Origin: Leifsonia sp. Root1293
GTDB lineage: Bacteria; Actinomycetota; Actinomycetes; Actinomycetales; Microbacteriaceae
Length of the DNA stretch: 64,000 nt
Assembly (NCBI RefSeq): GCF_001425325.1
Contig: NZ_LMEH01000001.1
Coordinates: 1,578,688-1,642,687 of the forward strand
Direction: 5' to 3'
Part shown: in pieces, positions 24,352-33,064 of the stretch
Numbering within the stretch: the first letter of the stretch is position 1
Layout: every line of letters begins with the position of its first letter
Position numbers and translations under genes: made by a program
Notes under the pieces: generated by a model
Told to the model about the DNA's origin: nothing
The model's database searches: none
Seen by the model: only the letters and a program-made list of their open reading frames with translations

Positions 24352-24999
24352 TCACACCGGGTGTCCGGCGTCATCCGTTCTCGACGACTGCGACGTGAAC
24401 TTCGAGATGAACGCGTCGTACTCTCCGTCGGAACGCTCGACCATCACGGCTCCGTCCTGCCAGATCCCGTTGTCATCTGCCCACGCGGAGTCGATGGGGT
24501 CGCCCTGGTTCTGGTGGATGTTGTGCATACCCAGGCCGGTCTCGAACGGCTCGCCCCAGACGAGCGTGCGCCGTCCGATCCGGAGGATGGATTCGAGCGC
24601 GACCGACGCATCGAGGTTGGATCCTGCGATCCACGGTCGTCGCGGGAACAGCCCCGACAACCACGATGGCGGGCGCACGATGAACAGGCACCCCGGGTTG
24701 TCGACGAGGGAGAGATGGCGGATGTGGTCGAGGGCACCGGTGTCCCGGCTGCGACCCAGCTCGTGATAGCCCGGTGATGCACCGCCTGCCGGCAGGATCG
24801 ACGATCGCCGCACTGTGAGCAGCTTCCACTGCACTCCGACCGCCGACTGCTTGCTGTCGACGTCGACGGCGCTGCGGTAGGAGCCAGCCGGCGCCGAGAG
24901 CTGCAGGTTGACGTGGTACCAGCGCCCCTGATCATCGGGAGTGTCCCGCACATGGTTGGTGAGGGTGCCCGCCAGGACGCCGTAGTGATCGAGCGGCAC
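24352..24999 (-). CDS. DUF2278 (YukJ-like) protein
   Basis: 215 residues starting at GTG 24999 (MPLDHYGVLAGTLTNHVRDT). The opening motif, GRWYHVNLQLSAPAGSYRSA, and the later LGMHNIHQNQGDP with WADDNGIWQDGAVMV are features of the DUF2278/YukJ family. These are cytosolic proteins of unknown role; B. subtilis YukJ lies near a type VII secretion locus, but no secretion genes are present here. The reading frame can be extended upstream but only from this GTG does homology begin. Confidence 0.85.
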   Translation of the reverse strand: MPLDHYGVLAGTLTNHVRDTPDDQGRWYHVNLQLSAPAGSYRSAVDVDSKQSAVGVQWKLLTVRRSSILPAGGASPGYHELGRSRDTGALDHIRHLSLVDNPGCLFIVRPPSWLSGLFPRRPWIAGSNLDASVALESILRIGRRTLVWGEPFETGLGMHNIHQNQGDPIDSAWADDNGIWQDGAVMVERSDGEYDAFISKFTSQSSRTDDAGHPV

Positions 25000-25106
25000 G
25001 GTTCCGAAAGTACACCCGGAGGCGCTGGGACGCGACGGTCGGAGTTCACTGTCATGTCGGCCCGGCGACCTTGACGCACCGGAGATCGGTGCTGGACACT
25101 CGAGAC

Positions 25107-25319
25107 ATGAAGACCCCCAATGAGGATGAGGCCGTCGCGGAGATCGTGTCCCGGCTGTCGACTCGGTTCCCGGATGCTCCCCGCGCCGACGTCGAGGCCG
25201 TGGTCGACAGCGAGCATCATGCCTACGACGGTCGGCCGGTGCGGGCCTACGTTCCGGTCCTCGTCGAGCGGGGGGCCAAGCAGAAGCTCCGCGCCCAGTC
25301 CTCGCACGAGGACGCGTAG
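25107..25319 (+). CDS. Three-helix-bundle dimerisation-domain protein
   Basis: 70 residues (MKTPNEDEAVAEIVSRLSTR...). The layout, an acidic start, LSTRFPDAPRADVEAVVDSE and a terminal YVPVLVERGAKQKLR helix, matches the small actinobacterial three-helix-bundle proteins (as at the start of some larger regulatory proteins). It is a stand-alone copy here. Its stop is 9 bases before the phosphopantetheinyl transferase start, so the two are probably one transcript. Molecular role unknown. Confidence 0.75.
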   Translation: MKTPNEDEAVAEIVSRLSTRFPDAPRADVEAVVDSEHHAYDGRPVRAYVPVLVERGAKQKLRAQSSHEDA

Positions 25320-25328
25320 GGCGCTCAG

Positions 25329-26093
25329 GTGACCCGCGCCATCGTGCGCTGGGAGGCGTCGACACTGAGCGACGAGCGGCGACTCCGCATCCTCGAGCTC
25401 GTCAGCGAGCAGGAACGCGCCCGATGGGAGACCGAGCCGACGGAGCAGCGACGCGACGGCTTCCTCGTCGGGCGGATGCTCCTCCGCGAGCTGAGCGCCG
25501 AGCTCTGCGGGCTGCCGCTCGAGGCGATCTCGGTGCGGGCGGAGTGTCCGAGCTGCGGCGGAGAACACGGGATCCCTCGGATCGACATTCCCGGCGCGGA
25601 AGCACCGCATGCCAGTCTGTCGCGCACGGTCGATCTGGTCGTGGCCGCCGTCCTGCCCGCGACTGCCGGCTCGTCGGTCGGCGTGGATGTGGAGACCATC
25701 GCCGGCTCTCCTGAGCGGCTGCGGGCCATCGATGAGCTGGTTCCGCGACGGTCGGGCACGCGGCGACCAGGCTTGCGGCGACCAAGCGCGGCGGTCTCCA
25801 CCCTGCGCCGCTGGACCCGCGTCGAGGCCGTGCTGAAGGCAGACGGACGCGGTCTGCTCGTCGACCCTGCAGCCGTGACGGTGAGGCGAGCAGCCGGCAG
25901 GCTGACGGCATCCGTCGCCGGAAGCGCGACGAACTACACCGTCCTCGACCGGAGCATCACCGTTGGCGGCCGCCGGCGTGCCGTCGTGAGCCTCGCCGTC
26001 GGCAGGGCCGTCGCCGAGGCCGGCGGCATGGCGGTCAGCGACCCGAGAGTGACGGCAGAGCCGGGAGTTCGCGCTCGTACAGCCAGGCCGTGA
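25329..26093 (+). CDS. 4'-phosphopantetheinyl transferase (Sfp-type)
   Basis: 254 residues from GTG 25329. Diagnostic motifs: VGVDVETIAGSPERL (the GVDxE metal/CoA-binding segment) and RRWTRVEAVLKADGRGLLVD (W.R.EA..KA.G.G, the catalytic signature). The N-terminal RRDGFLVGRMLLRELSAELC corresponds to the CoA-binding half. It transfers the phosphopantetheine arm of CoA to the serine of a carrier protein; the neighbouring Pls-type NRPS with its LGGGSL carrier domain is the obvious client. Its 3' end overlaps the convergent M1 peptidase gene by 59 bases, an unusually long antisense overlap. Specificity for this client is inferred from context. Confidence 0.88.
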   Translation: MTRAIVRWEASTLSDERRLRILELVSEQERARWETEPTEQRRDGFLVGRMLLRELSAELCGLPLEAISVRAECPSCGGEHGIPRIDIPGAEAPHASLSRTVDLVVAAVLPATAGSSVGVDVETIAGSPERLRAIDELVPRRSGTRRPGLRRPSAAVSTLRRWTRVEAVLKADGRGLLVDPAAVTVRRAAGRLTASVAGSATNYTVLDRSITVGGRRRAVVSLAVGRAVAEAGGMAVSDPRVTAEPGVRARTARP

Positions 26094-27366
26094 ACAGCGT
26101 TCCGAGCACCAGGCCGGTCCGGGCTTCGGCGAGCGCGACGAACTCCGCGGTCGACGCAGTGCCGTGACGCTTGAGATCGGCCCAGGCCCGCAGTACCCCG
26201 AAGAACGCGGCATCACCCGCCGTCAGACGCAGGGCGTGCAGAGTGAGCGCTCCGCGCTTGTAGACGCGGTCGTCGAACATGTGCGCAGCACCGGGGTCTC
26301 CGACGACGAGGTCGGACGGCAGATGGGAGAGCTCCACCCGGTGCTGACGGGCGAGGGCGTCGGCGCCGATCGAGCCCGAGGCCTCCGACCAGATCCACTC
26401 GGCGTAGCAGGCGAAGCCCTCGTTGAGCCAGATGTCCCTCCACGCGCCCAGCCCGACGCTGTTGCCGAACCACTGGTGCGCGAGCTCGTGCGCGACGAGC
26501 CGCTCCGATCCGCCACGTCCGTCGGCGTGATTCGACCCGAACACGGCGAGCCCCTGCGCCTCCAGCGGGATCTCCAGCACATCGGCGGTCACCACGACGC
26601 CGTAGGACTCCATCGGGTAGGGCCCGAAGGCCTGCTCGAAGACGGAGAACATCCTGGGGACATCGGCGAAGTCCGCCAGGACCGCCCGCTCGATCGCCGG
26701 CGGGAAGTAGAGCGTTCCTGCCGTGCCGCCCAACGCCAGGTCCGTGGCAGCGTAGCGACCGATCTGAACCGTCGCGAGATAGCTGGCCGTCGGCTCACGC
26801 TGCTCGTACGTCCACTGGCCGCGGCCGGCAACCACGCGGAAACTCGTGAGCGTCCCGTTGCAGACGACCCGGTACGCCGCCTCGGTCTCGAAACGGATGC
26901 GATAGGTCGCCTTGTCCGACGGATGATCGTTGCACGGGAACCACGTCGGAGCACCCGAGGGCTGGGACGCGACGAGGAGCCCGTCGTCGAGTTCCTCCCA
27001 GCCGAGGGTCCCCCACCGCGTGCGGCGGGGCTTCGGAGCACCCGCGTACTCGACCGACACGGCGAACCGCTCCCCGTCGATCAGCGGGAGCGCCGGTGTG
27101 ATCCGCAGCTTCGTCGCGGTCTGCCGGAACTCCACCCTCAGTCCGTTGACGCTCACCCGTGATGCCCGCAGGCCCACGAGGTCGAGGCTGAAGCGGCTGA
27201 GCTCCTGAGTGGCGACGGCTGAGACGACAGCCGTGGCGGTGAGCCGATTCGTGGTGATGCGGTACCTGAGGTCGAGGTCGTAGCTGAGCGTGCTGTATCC
27301 GCCATTGCCGCTGGCGGGCAGGTAGGAGTCTCCGGCGGTCTCGGCGCCGACTCCGGCGGCCGCCAT
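26035..27366 (-). CDS. M1-family zinc aminopeptidase (Pld-like)
   Basis: 443 residues from ATG 27366, overlapping the pls stop by one base (TGATG), so translationally coupled to it. Zinc site HELAHQWFG (His293, Glu294, His297) with the third ligand in WLNEGF (Glu316); the GAMEN-type substrate loop is represented by LEAQGLAVFG, and Tyr369 (VYKRGALTL) is the usual transition-state tyrosine. The protein lacks the C-terminal ERAP-like domain of long M1 enzymes and has no obvious signal peptide. In epsilon-poly-lysine-producing Streptomyces, the polymer-degrading Pld enzymes are zinc M1-type aminopeptidases and one lies next to pls, so polymer degradation or self-protection is the likely role. That is inference from context. 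Confidence 0.88.
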   Translation of the reverse strand: MAAAGVGAETAGDSYLPASGNGGYSTLSYDLDLRYRITTNRLTATAVVSAVATQELSRFSLDLVGLRASRVSVNGLRVEFRQTATKLRITPALPLIDGERFAVSVEYAGAPKPRRTRWGTLGWEELDDGLLVASQPSGAPTWFPCNDHPSDKATYRIRFETEAAYRVVCNGTLTSFRVVAGRGQWTYEQREPTASYLATVQIGRYAATDLALGGTAGTLYFPPAIERAVLADFADVPRMFSVFEQAFGPYPMESYGVVVTADVLEIPLEAQGLAVFGSNHADGRGGSERLVAHELAHQWFGNSVGLGAWRDIWLNEGFACYAEWIWSEASGSIGADALARQHRVELSHLPSDLVVGDPGAAHMFDDRVYKRGALTLHALRLTAGDAAFFGVLRAWADLKRHGTASTAEFVALAEARTGLVLGTLFTAWLYERELPALPSLSGR

Positions 27367-30300
27367 CACCGCACCCGCACGTGGTAGTCCGCTGTCGTGA
27401 CGACGCGCCACGGTCCGATCGGGTTGCCGCTCCACCGACTGCCCACCGGAACCTCCTCACCGCGCATCACGAGCGAGGCCGGCCCCACCGTGGCGTGCGC
27501 CCCGATGCGGGCGGCGGGAAGGATGACGCTGTGCGGCCCGAGGGTCGCTCCAGCATCGAGAGTGACGACATCCATGCTCATGATTCGATCATGGAACAGG
27601 TGCGTCTGCACGACGCAGCCGCGATTCACTGTCGACCCGTCCCCGAGTCGAACGAGGTCCGCCTCGGGCAACCAGTAGCTGTCGCACCAGACGCCGCGAC
27701 CGATCGACGCCCCGAGGGTGCGCATCCAGACGGCGAGCGCCGGCGTACCGGCCGCCGTCTGGGCGAACCAGGGTGCCGCCACCATCTCGACGAAGGTGTC
27801 CGAGACCTCGGTACGCCAGACGAAACTCGACCAGAGCGGATGCTCCCCCACCCTGATGCGGCCGACGAACACCCATTTCGCGAGCGAGGTGAGGGCTGCG
27901 GCGACCCCGCCGGCTCCGAGCATCACGACCCCGCTCAGCAGGACGGTGACGATCGGGCCGGTCGATTCGACGAGCGCGGCGAGCGCGAAGAATACACCGA
28001 GGCCGATGCCGCAGGTGACGAAGACGGGCAGGATGCGACAGAGCTCCCACAGGGTGCGCGCGACCCGGAGGCCGGGGGTCGGGTTGTAGGTGCGGGTCTC
28101 GTCTCCCGCCACGTTCGCCCGCCGCAGGCGCACAGGAGGAGATCCGAGCCAGGACGATCCGGCCTTGGACTTGGCCGGCGCCACCGAGAGCACGGCCACG
28201 AGCGAGTCCTTGGCCACCCGGTGCCCCGGGGCGGCCATGCCCGAGTTGCCCAGGAAGGCGCGCTTCCCGATGCGCGCGGGGCCGACGACCATCCAGCCGT
28301 CCTGCAGCTCGTAGGAGGCGACCATGGTGTCGTCCGCGAGGAAGGCGTGGTCGTCGATGGTGGTCATCGACGGAATGAGCAGCACCGTCGACGCCTCGAC
28401 TCCCCGGCCGACCGTGGCCCCCAGCATCCGGAGCCAGACGGGGGTGAACAGGCTGGAGTACAGCGGGAACAGCACGGTACGGGAGGCGTCGAGGAGGCGC
28501 TCGGTGCTCCACGCCTGCCAGCCGATGCGGCTGCGCACGGGATGGCGCCCGGCGTCGAGCCGGATGGCGAGAAGCCTCACCAGGATCACGACGAGGCCGG
28601 CGAAGACGACGCCGGTGACCAGCGTCGCCGGCACGAGCCAGACGGCCGCGGCCAGCGCGGCATCCGCCAGGTCGTCGGATCCACGCATCCCGGCGGCGAT
28701 GACGACACCACCCGCCCCGAACGCGATGATCGGCAGCAGCGAGAGCACGAGCGATGCGGCGGCGTACGCCCACAGCCACCGCGTGCGGCGGGCGGGCTCC
28801 GGCCGGTCGCGCCGCGCGGGGGCGGGTCCGATGCGTTCGGCAGGAGACCCGGCCCAGCGCTGACCCGACGGCACCCGACCGAAGACGGCCGAGCCCGGGG
28901 CGATCTCGGCGTACTTCCCGATGCGCGCGCCGGGCAGCAACGTGCTGCGGGCTCCGATCGTGCTGTGGGCGCCGATGCGCATGCGTCCGATGCGCACAAC
29001 GTCGCCGTCGATCCAGTACCCGGCGAGGTCGACCTCGGGCTCGACGGCGGCGCCCTCTCCGATCGTCAGCATGCCGGTGACGGGTGGCATCGTGTGCAGG
29101 TCGACGTTGGGGCCGATCTTCGCGCCCAGGGCACGCGCGTAGTAGCTGACCCAGGGTGCACCGGCCAGTCCGACGGCGCCGATCTGGTGGGCGATCTGGT
29201 CGGCCAGCCACATGCGCATGTGCACGGAGCCGCCGCGGGCGTAGTCGCCGGGCTCGACGCCGGAGAGGAGCATCCGTGCGCCGAGTACGGCGATGGCCAT
29301 GCGCCCGAACGGGGTGACGAAGACGAGGATGCCGACGACGAGCAGCCAGAGCGGCACGACGGGCAGGAACGCGAAGTCGTCGCTGACCCAGGTCAGGATC
29401 TGCGTGGCGGAGAGCAGGTAGAGCAGCCAGCGCACCCCGCTCAGGATGAACAGCGGAATGCCGACGAGGGTCTGCAGCCACTGCGTCGACCGCGGCGTCG
29501 GGGCCGACTCTCGGAACCCTGTGGTGACAGTGTCGGTCTGGGCGCGCACCCGGGTGTCCAGCTCAGCCGCCATGGCACCGAGCCGCGGGTAGTCGTAGAT
29601 GTCGGCCACAGTGAACTCTGGGTCCCGCTCACGGATGCGGCTGACGAGCTGGGCAGCCGACAGGGATCCGCCGCCCAGGTCGAAGAAGCTGGCATCGGAA
29701 CCGGATGCGGGAACTCCCAGCACCGCCAGCCAGTGAGCCGCGAGCCACTGCGTCGTCGAGTCGCCGTCGACGTCGTCCGTCGCGTCGGTGCTGAGCGGCC
29801 AGGGCAGCGCGGCCTTGTCGACCTTGCCCGACGTGCGGGTCGGCAGTTCGTCGACGATGGCGAGGAGCGGGACGATGGCGGCGGGCAGCTCCTCGGCGAG
29901 GCGGGCGCGAGCGGCCCCCTGGTCGAAGGACGCGCGGTCGGCGACGGAGATGTAGCCGACGAGTATCTGGTTGCCTGCTGCGGTGCGACGCACGGCCACC
30001 GCGGCTCCGGTGACGCCGGGGAGCGCCTGGACGGCCGCCTCGACCTCGCCGAGTTCGATGCGCCGGCCACCCACCTTGACCTGGTCGTCGGCGCGGCCCT
30101 GGAAGACGAGTCCGCGACGATCGAACTGCACGAGGTCGCCACTGCGGTAGGCGCGGTGCCAGCCGAGGCTCGGCAGCGGTGCGTACTTCTCCGCATCCTT
30201 CGCCGCATCGAGGTAGCGCGCGAGTCCGACGCCTCCGATGATGAGCTCGCCGACCCCGCCGTCGGCGACGGGGACGCCATCGGCATCCACCACCGCGAGC

Positions 30301-31349
30301 GCCCATCCGTCGAGTGGCAGGCCGATACGCACCGGCACCGAGCCGTCGAGGAGTGCTGCGCAGGCGACGACCGTCGCCTCCGTCGGCCCGTAGGTGTTCC
30401 AGACCTCACGCTCGGGGGATGCCAGGCGCTCGGCGAGTTCTGGCGGGCACGCCTCTCCGCCGAAGATGAGAAGACGCACGTTCTCGAGGGACTCGACGGG
30501 CCAGAGGGCTGCGAGCGTTGGCACGGTCGAGACGACCGAGATGCCGTGGGTGACGAGCCAGGGCCCGAGGTCCATGCCGGACCGCACTAGAGAGCGCGGA
30601 GCAGGAACCAGGCACGCGCCGTAGCGCCAGGCGAGCCACATCTCCTCGCACGAGGCGTCGAAGGCCACGGAGAGGCCGGCGAGCACCCTGTCGCCCGGAC
30701 CGAGCGGGGAGCCCTGGAGGAAGAGCCGGGCCTCGGCATCGACGAAGGCGGCCGCGGATCGATGGGTGACGGCGACGCCCTTCGGTGTGCCCGTCGAGCC
30801 CGAGGTGAAGATGATCCAGGCGTCGTCGTCGACGGTCGGAGACGTGAGCAGAGGGGCGGCGTGCGTGCTCGGGTGTGCGCTGGCTCCGTCGAAGAGCGGA
30901 ACGGCCGGCGCGGACTCGGCATCAGCGGTGGCATCCGTCGCGGGAACGGGCCGCTCCGTGGCGACGAATCCCCCGGCTCCGGAGATCACGCCGACCACCT
31001 GCGCCTCGCCGAAGACGAGGTCGGCCCGTTCCTGCGGATCGTCGGCGTCGACCGGAACGTAGGCTGCGCCGGCCGCGAGAACGCTGAGGATGGCGATGTA
31101 GAGCTCACGCGCACCCGATTGCATGCGGATGCCGACCCTGTCTCCACGGCGCACGCCGGCCTCGTGCAGGCGAGCGGCCGATTGCACGACGGCGGCCATG
31201 ATCTGCCGGTAGCTCACGGCACCGAGGGCGTCCTCGATGGCCGAGGAGTCAGGATGCTCCGCGGTCGTCTGGCGGAGCACGTCGAGCAGTGTGCGCGGCG
31301 CCGGCGCGTCAGCGGCGCGATCGAGGAGTCCTGCGAGGGGTGCTGTCAC
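27366..31349 (-). CDS. pls: Pls/PosA-type NRPS (predicted poly-lysine synthetase)
   Basis: 1327 residues, close to the about 1,320 of Streptomyces albulus Pls. Order: adenylation domain (about 20-515; FTSGSTGTPKG 181-191, YRSGDL, terminal Lys509), carrier domain (540-600; LGGGS with Ser562), then a membrane part with six helices (about 628-650, 662-690, 861-887, 901-927, 1103-1127, 1130-1158) separating three tandem left-handed-beta-helix-like domains (about 700-850, 935-1090, 1165-1327; IGAHSTIGARSTLLPGARIG). By eye-alignment to GrsA the pocket residues are D231 A232 E235 S274 I295 G297 T319 V327 V328 K509, i.e. DAESIGTVVK, close to the lysine code DAESIGSVCK of bacitracin synthetase. In Pls the three tandem domains join lysines by epsilon-amide bonds. 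Predicted product: epsilon-poly-lysine or a close cationic homopolymer. GTG start with GGAG upstream. Confidence 0.9.
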   Translation of the reverse strand: MTAPLAGLLDRAADAPAPRTLLDVLRQTTAEHPDSSAIEDALGAVSYRQIMAAVVQSAARLHEAGVRRGDRVGIRMQSGARELYIAILSVLAAGAAYVPVDADDPQERADLVFGEAQVVGVISGAGGFVATERPVPATDATADAESAPAVPLFDGASAHPSTHAAPLLTSPTVDDDAWIIFTSGSTGTPKGVAVTHRSAAAFVDAEARLFLQGSPLGPGDRVLAGLSVAFDASCEEMWLAWRYGACLVPAPRSLVRSGMDLGPWLVTHGISVVSTVPTLAALWPVESLENVRLLIFGGEACPPELAERLASPEREVWNTYGPTEATVVACAALLDGSVPVRIGLPLDGWALAVVDADGVPVADGGVGELIIGGVGLARYLDAAKDAEKYAPLPSLGWHRAYRSGDLVQFDRRGLVFQGRADDQVKVGGRRIELGEVEAAVQALPGVTGAAVAVRRTAAGNQILVGYISVADRASFDQGAARARLAEELPAAIVPLLAIVDELPTRTSGKVDKAALPWPLSTDATDDVDGDSTTQWLAAHWLAVLGVPASGSDASFFDLGGGSLSAAQLVSRIRERDPEFTVADIYDYPRLGAMAAELDTRVRAQTDTVTTGFRESAPTPRSTQWLQTLVGIPLFILSGVRWLLYLLSATQILTWVSDDFAFLPVVPLWLLVVGILVFVTPFGRMAIAVLGARMLLSGVEPGDYARGGSVHMRMWLADQIAHQIGAVGLAGAPWVSYYARALGAKIGPNVDLHTMPPVTGMLTIGEGAAVEPEVDLAGYWIDGDVVRIGRMRIGAHSTIGARSTLLPGARIGKYAEIAPGSAVFGRVPSGQRWAGSPAERIGPAPARRDRPEPARRTRWLWAYAAASLVLSLLPIIAFGAGGVVIAAGMRGSDDLADAALAAAVWLVPATLVTGVVFAGLVVILVRLLAIRLDAGRHPVRSRIGWQAWSTERLLDASRTVLFPLYSSLFTPVWLRMLGATVGRGVEASTVLLIPSMTTIDDHAFLADDTMVASYELQDGWMVVGPARIGKRAFLGNSGMAAPGHRVAKDSLVAVLSVAPAKSKAGSSWLGSPPVRLRRANVAGDETRTYNPTPGLRVARTLWELCRILPVFVTCGIGLGVFFALAALVESTGPIVTVLLSGVVMLGAGGVAAALTSLAKWVFVGRIRVGEHPLWSSFVWRTEVSDTFVEMVAAPWFAQTAAGTPALAVWMRTLGASIGRGVWCDSYWLPEADLVRLGDGSTVNRGCVVQTHLFHDRIMSMDVVTLDAGATLGPHSVILPAARIGAHATVGPASLVMRGEEVPVGSRWSGNPIGPWRVVTTADYHVRVR

Positions 31350-31428
31350 GGTCTCACTCCAACTCGCATCGAATCAGGGTCGCGCGCCAGTTCAGCACGG
31401 CTGCCCACGGCCGATCGTATGACCGGCG

Positions 31429-32022
31429 TCAGTCTGCGAGGGAAGCTATGAGTTGCGCCTTGGTGAACTTTCCGTAACCGGTGATCCCCTTCTCCCGAGC
31501 TCGGCCCCGGAGCTGAATGACGGTGAGCCCACTGAGGTCGCCGCGCTCGGCCGCCTCGTCGGTGAGGGCGCTGGCACGTGTCGATGTCGGAGTGCTCACG
31601 TCCGCTGGAGCCGCCTCTGTTGCAGCGGGCACGATCACGACATCGGTCTCGGGCGGCACCGAGGCCTTCGCGGGCCCGGTCGCCTTCGCTCGGACCGGCT
31701 TCGCGGACACAGGCGCGATCTTCTTCTGCGGCGCCGGCTTGACGGGGGCGATCTTCGCCCGCTTCACGGGGGCGATCTGCGCAGGCTTCACGGGTGCAGG
31801 CTTGACCGGTGCGATCTTCTTCGCCAGCGCATCCTTCTTCGCGCGCTTGGCCGCGTCCTTCTCGATCTTCGCGGCGAGGACCTTCAGCTCCGACTCGACC
31901 TTGGCAGCGCGCCGCTTCGCCTTCGCCCCGGCCTTCTTGGCCGTGCGCCTGGCGTCCGCGACAGCGTCCTTCGCCTTCTCCAGCGCTTTCGCCGCTGCCT
32001 TCTCGACCTTGTTCTTCGCCAT
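31429..32022 (-). CDS. Histone H1-like Lys/Ala/Pro-rich protein with C-terminal Rho-N/SAP-like domain
   Basis: 197 residues. The first 65 are a charged helix (VEKAAAKALEKAKDAVADAR), then a basic repetitive stretch built on IAPVKPAP/VKPAQ units and KPVRAKATGPAK, an acidic linker, and a folded end LSGLTVIQLRGRAREKGITG-YGKFTKAQLIASL. The end resembles the N-terminal domain of Rho or a SAP-type nucleic-acid-binding motif. This is the pattern of actinobacterial nucleoid proteins with a histone-like basic tail. It lies 79 bases upstream of pls on the same strand; read-through is possible. Role: probably DNA or RNA binding. Confidence 0.72.
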   Translation of the reverse strand: MAKNKVEKAAAKALEKAKDAVADARRTAKKAGAKAKRRAAKVESELKVLAAKIEKDAAKRAKKDALAKKIAPVKPAPVKPAQIAPVKRAKIAPVKPAPQKKIAPVSAKPVRAKATGPAKASVPPETDVVIVPAATEAAPADVSTPTSTRASALTDEAAERGDLSGLTVIQLRGRAREKGITGYGKFTKAQLIASLAD

Positions 32023-32293
32023 GCGATCACTCCCATCGTCGGTGGTGCGCGACCAGTCTGGCACTCCCGGGTGAACGCCGCCGCCCGGCACCGACATCAA
32101 CTCGCGATCGGCGACGGCGGGGCGACGCGAACGAGAACCGCTGATCAGTGCGACAGCCCGCGGAGGCCGGCCCCGTGTGAACTCGCGTTGCGCGCCTCCC
32201 CACGTGAGGCACGCTCATCTGCCACTCTCGGTTCTGCCGCACGCAGAGCGCGGCGATCCACCCACCTGATCCTTCCCTCTTGGAGACCAACCG
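32023..32293. other. Divergent intergenic region
   Basis: 271 bases between the divergent H1-like and DUF805 genes. It should contain both promoters; no clear consensus pair, repeat or RNA structure stands out by eye. GACCAACCG with GGAG (32282-32285) upstream of ATG 32294 is the ribosome site for the DUF805 gene. Confidence 0.4.
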
Positions 32294-32761
32294 ATGACCA
32301 CAGCTCCGTCCGCTCCCGCCACTCCTCTCGACGCTCCGCTCTACGGAGCCAGCTTCGGCCAGGCCGTCTCCCGGTTCTGGTCGAAGTACGCCACCTTCTC
32401 GGGTCGCGCCAGCCGCAGCGAGTTCTGGTGGTCGTACCTCTTCCTCGTCATCGTCAGCACGGTTCTGTACGTGCTGTTCATCGTCGGCGCCGTCAGTGGC
32501 GGCTCGACGACGGATGCCGCGACCGGCCTCACGACCCCCAACATGTCTCCCTTCGGCGTCATCATGTCGATCGTCTACGCCGTGTGGGGCCTCGCTGTCC
32601 TCATCCCGACTCTCGCGATCAGCTGGCGTCGTCTGCACGACACCAACCGATCCGGTGGATTCTGGTTCCTCGGCCTGATCCCGTTCGTCGGCAGCATCAT
32701 CGTGCTGGTCTTCCTCATCCTCGACTCCGACCCGGCCGGAGCACGCTTCGACCGCCGCTAG
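32294..32761 (+). CDS. DUF805 membrane protein
   Basis: 155 residues. The family motif is clear: FSGRASRSEFWWSYLF near residue 36, then three further hydrophobic helices and the conserved LAISWRRLHDTNRSGGFWFL with GLIPFVGSIIVLVFLILDSDPA at the end. DUF805 proteins (YhaH-like) are small inner-membrane proteins of unknown role, often stress-linked. A strong terminator follows 47 bases after the stop. Confidence 0.92.
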   Translation: MTTAPSAPATPLDAPLYGASFGQAVSRFWSKYATFSGRASRSEFWWSYLFLVIVSTVLYVLFIVGAVSGGSTTDAATGLTTPNMSPFGVIMSIVYAVWGLAVLIPTLAISWRRLHDTNRSGGFWFLGLIPFVGSIIVLVFLILDSDPAGARFDRR

Positions 32762-32807
32762 TCAGCCACCGCGGTCGACCGACGACCGTTCTGCGGCATC
32801 AGCTGCC

Positions 32808-32839
32808 CGAAGCCCCCGATCTCGCGGTCGGGGGCTTCG
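32808..32839 (+). terminator. Hairpin terminator after DUF805 gene
   Basis: Perfect 12-bp arms (32808-32819 / 32828-32839; CGAAGCCCCCGA and its complement) with an 8-base loop, 47 bases after the stop. T-run is weak (TCGTTG). Confidence 0.8.
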
Positions 32840-32891
32840 TCGTTGCTCGACGAGCGCAGCAGTGCCGGGCAGCCGCGGCTACCCTGAACAG

Positions 32892-33059
32892 GTGGAGTAC
32901 GTCATCGAATTCGACACCAAGCCCCAGCTCGTCGGCACCTTCCATTCGCAGGCAGAGGCCGAGGTCGCTGCCGAACGGATCGCCGAGCACCGCGGCGTCT
33001 CGTCGTGGCGGGTGCGCCAGGTCTACAACGGCGCGATGGCCCTCGCCGAGCTGCGCTGA
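32892..33059 (+). CDS. Small hypothetical protein (55 residues)
   Basis: Starts at GTG 32892: MEYVIEFDTKPQLVGTFHSQ, then AEAEVAAERIAEHRGVSSWR. The alternating pattern and an SPOR-like beta-alpha look suggest a small mixed fold, but no family is recognised with confidence. It has strongly G/C third positions. It ends 5 bases before the next small gene, so the two are probably co-translated. Confidence 0.6.
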   Translation: MEYVIEFDTKPQLVGTFHSQAEAEVAAERIAEHRGVSSWRVRQVYNGAMALAELR

Positions 33060-33064
33060 GTCGC

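Noticed and set aside
27381-30590. A 1069-codon open frame on the plus strand
   Set aside because: Antisense shadow of pls; no recognisable motif, composition fits reverse complement of G/C-third-position codons.
27366-31349. Pls gene as a loading NRPS module of a larger peptide cluster
   Set aside because: No condensation or thioesterase domain nor further modules nearby; the membrane plus triple beta-helix part is specific to Pls/PosA.
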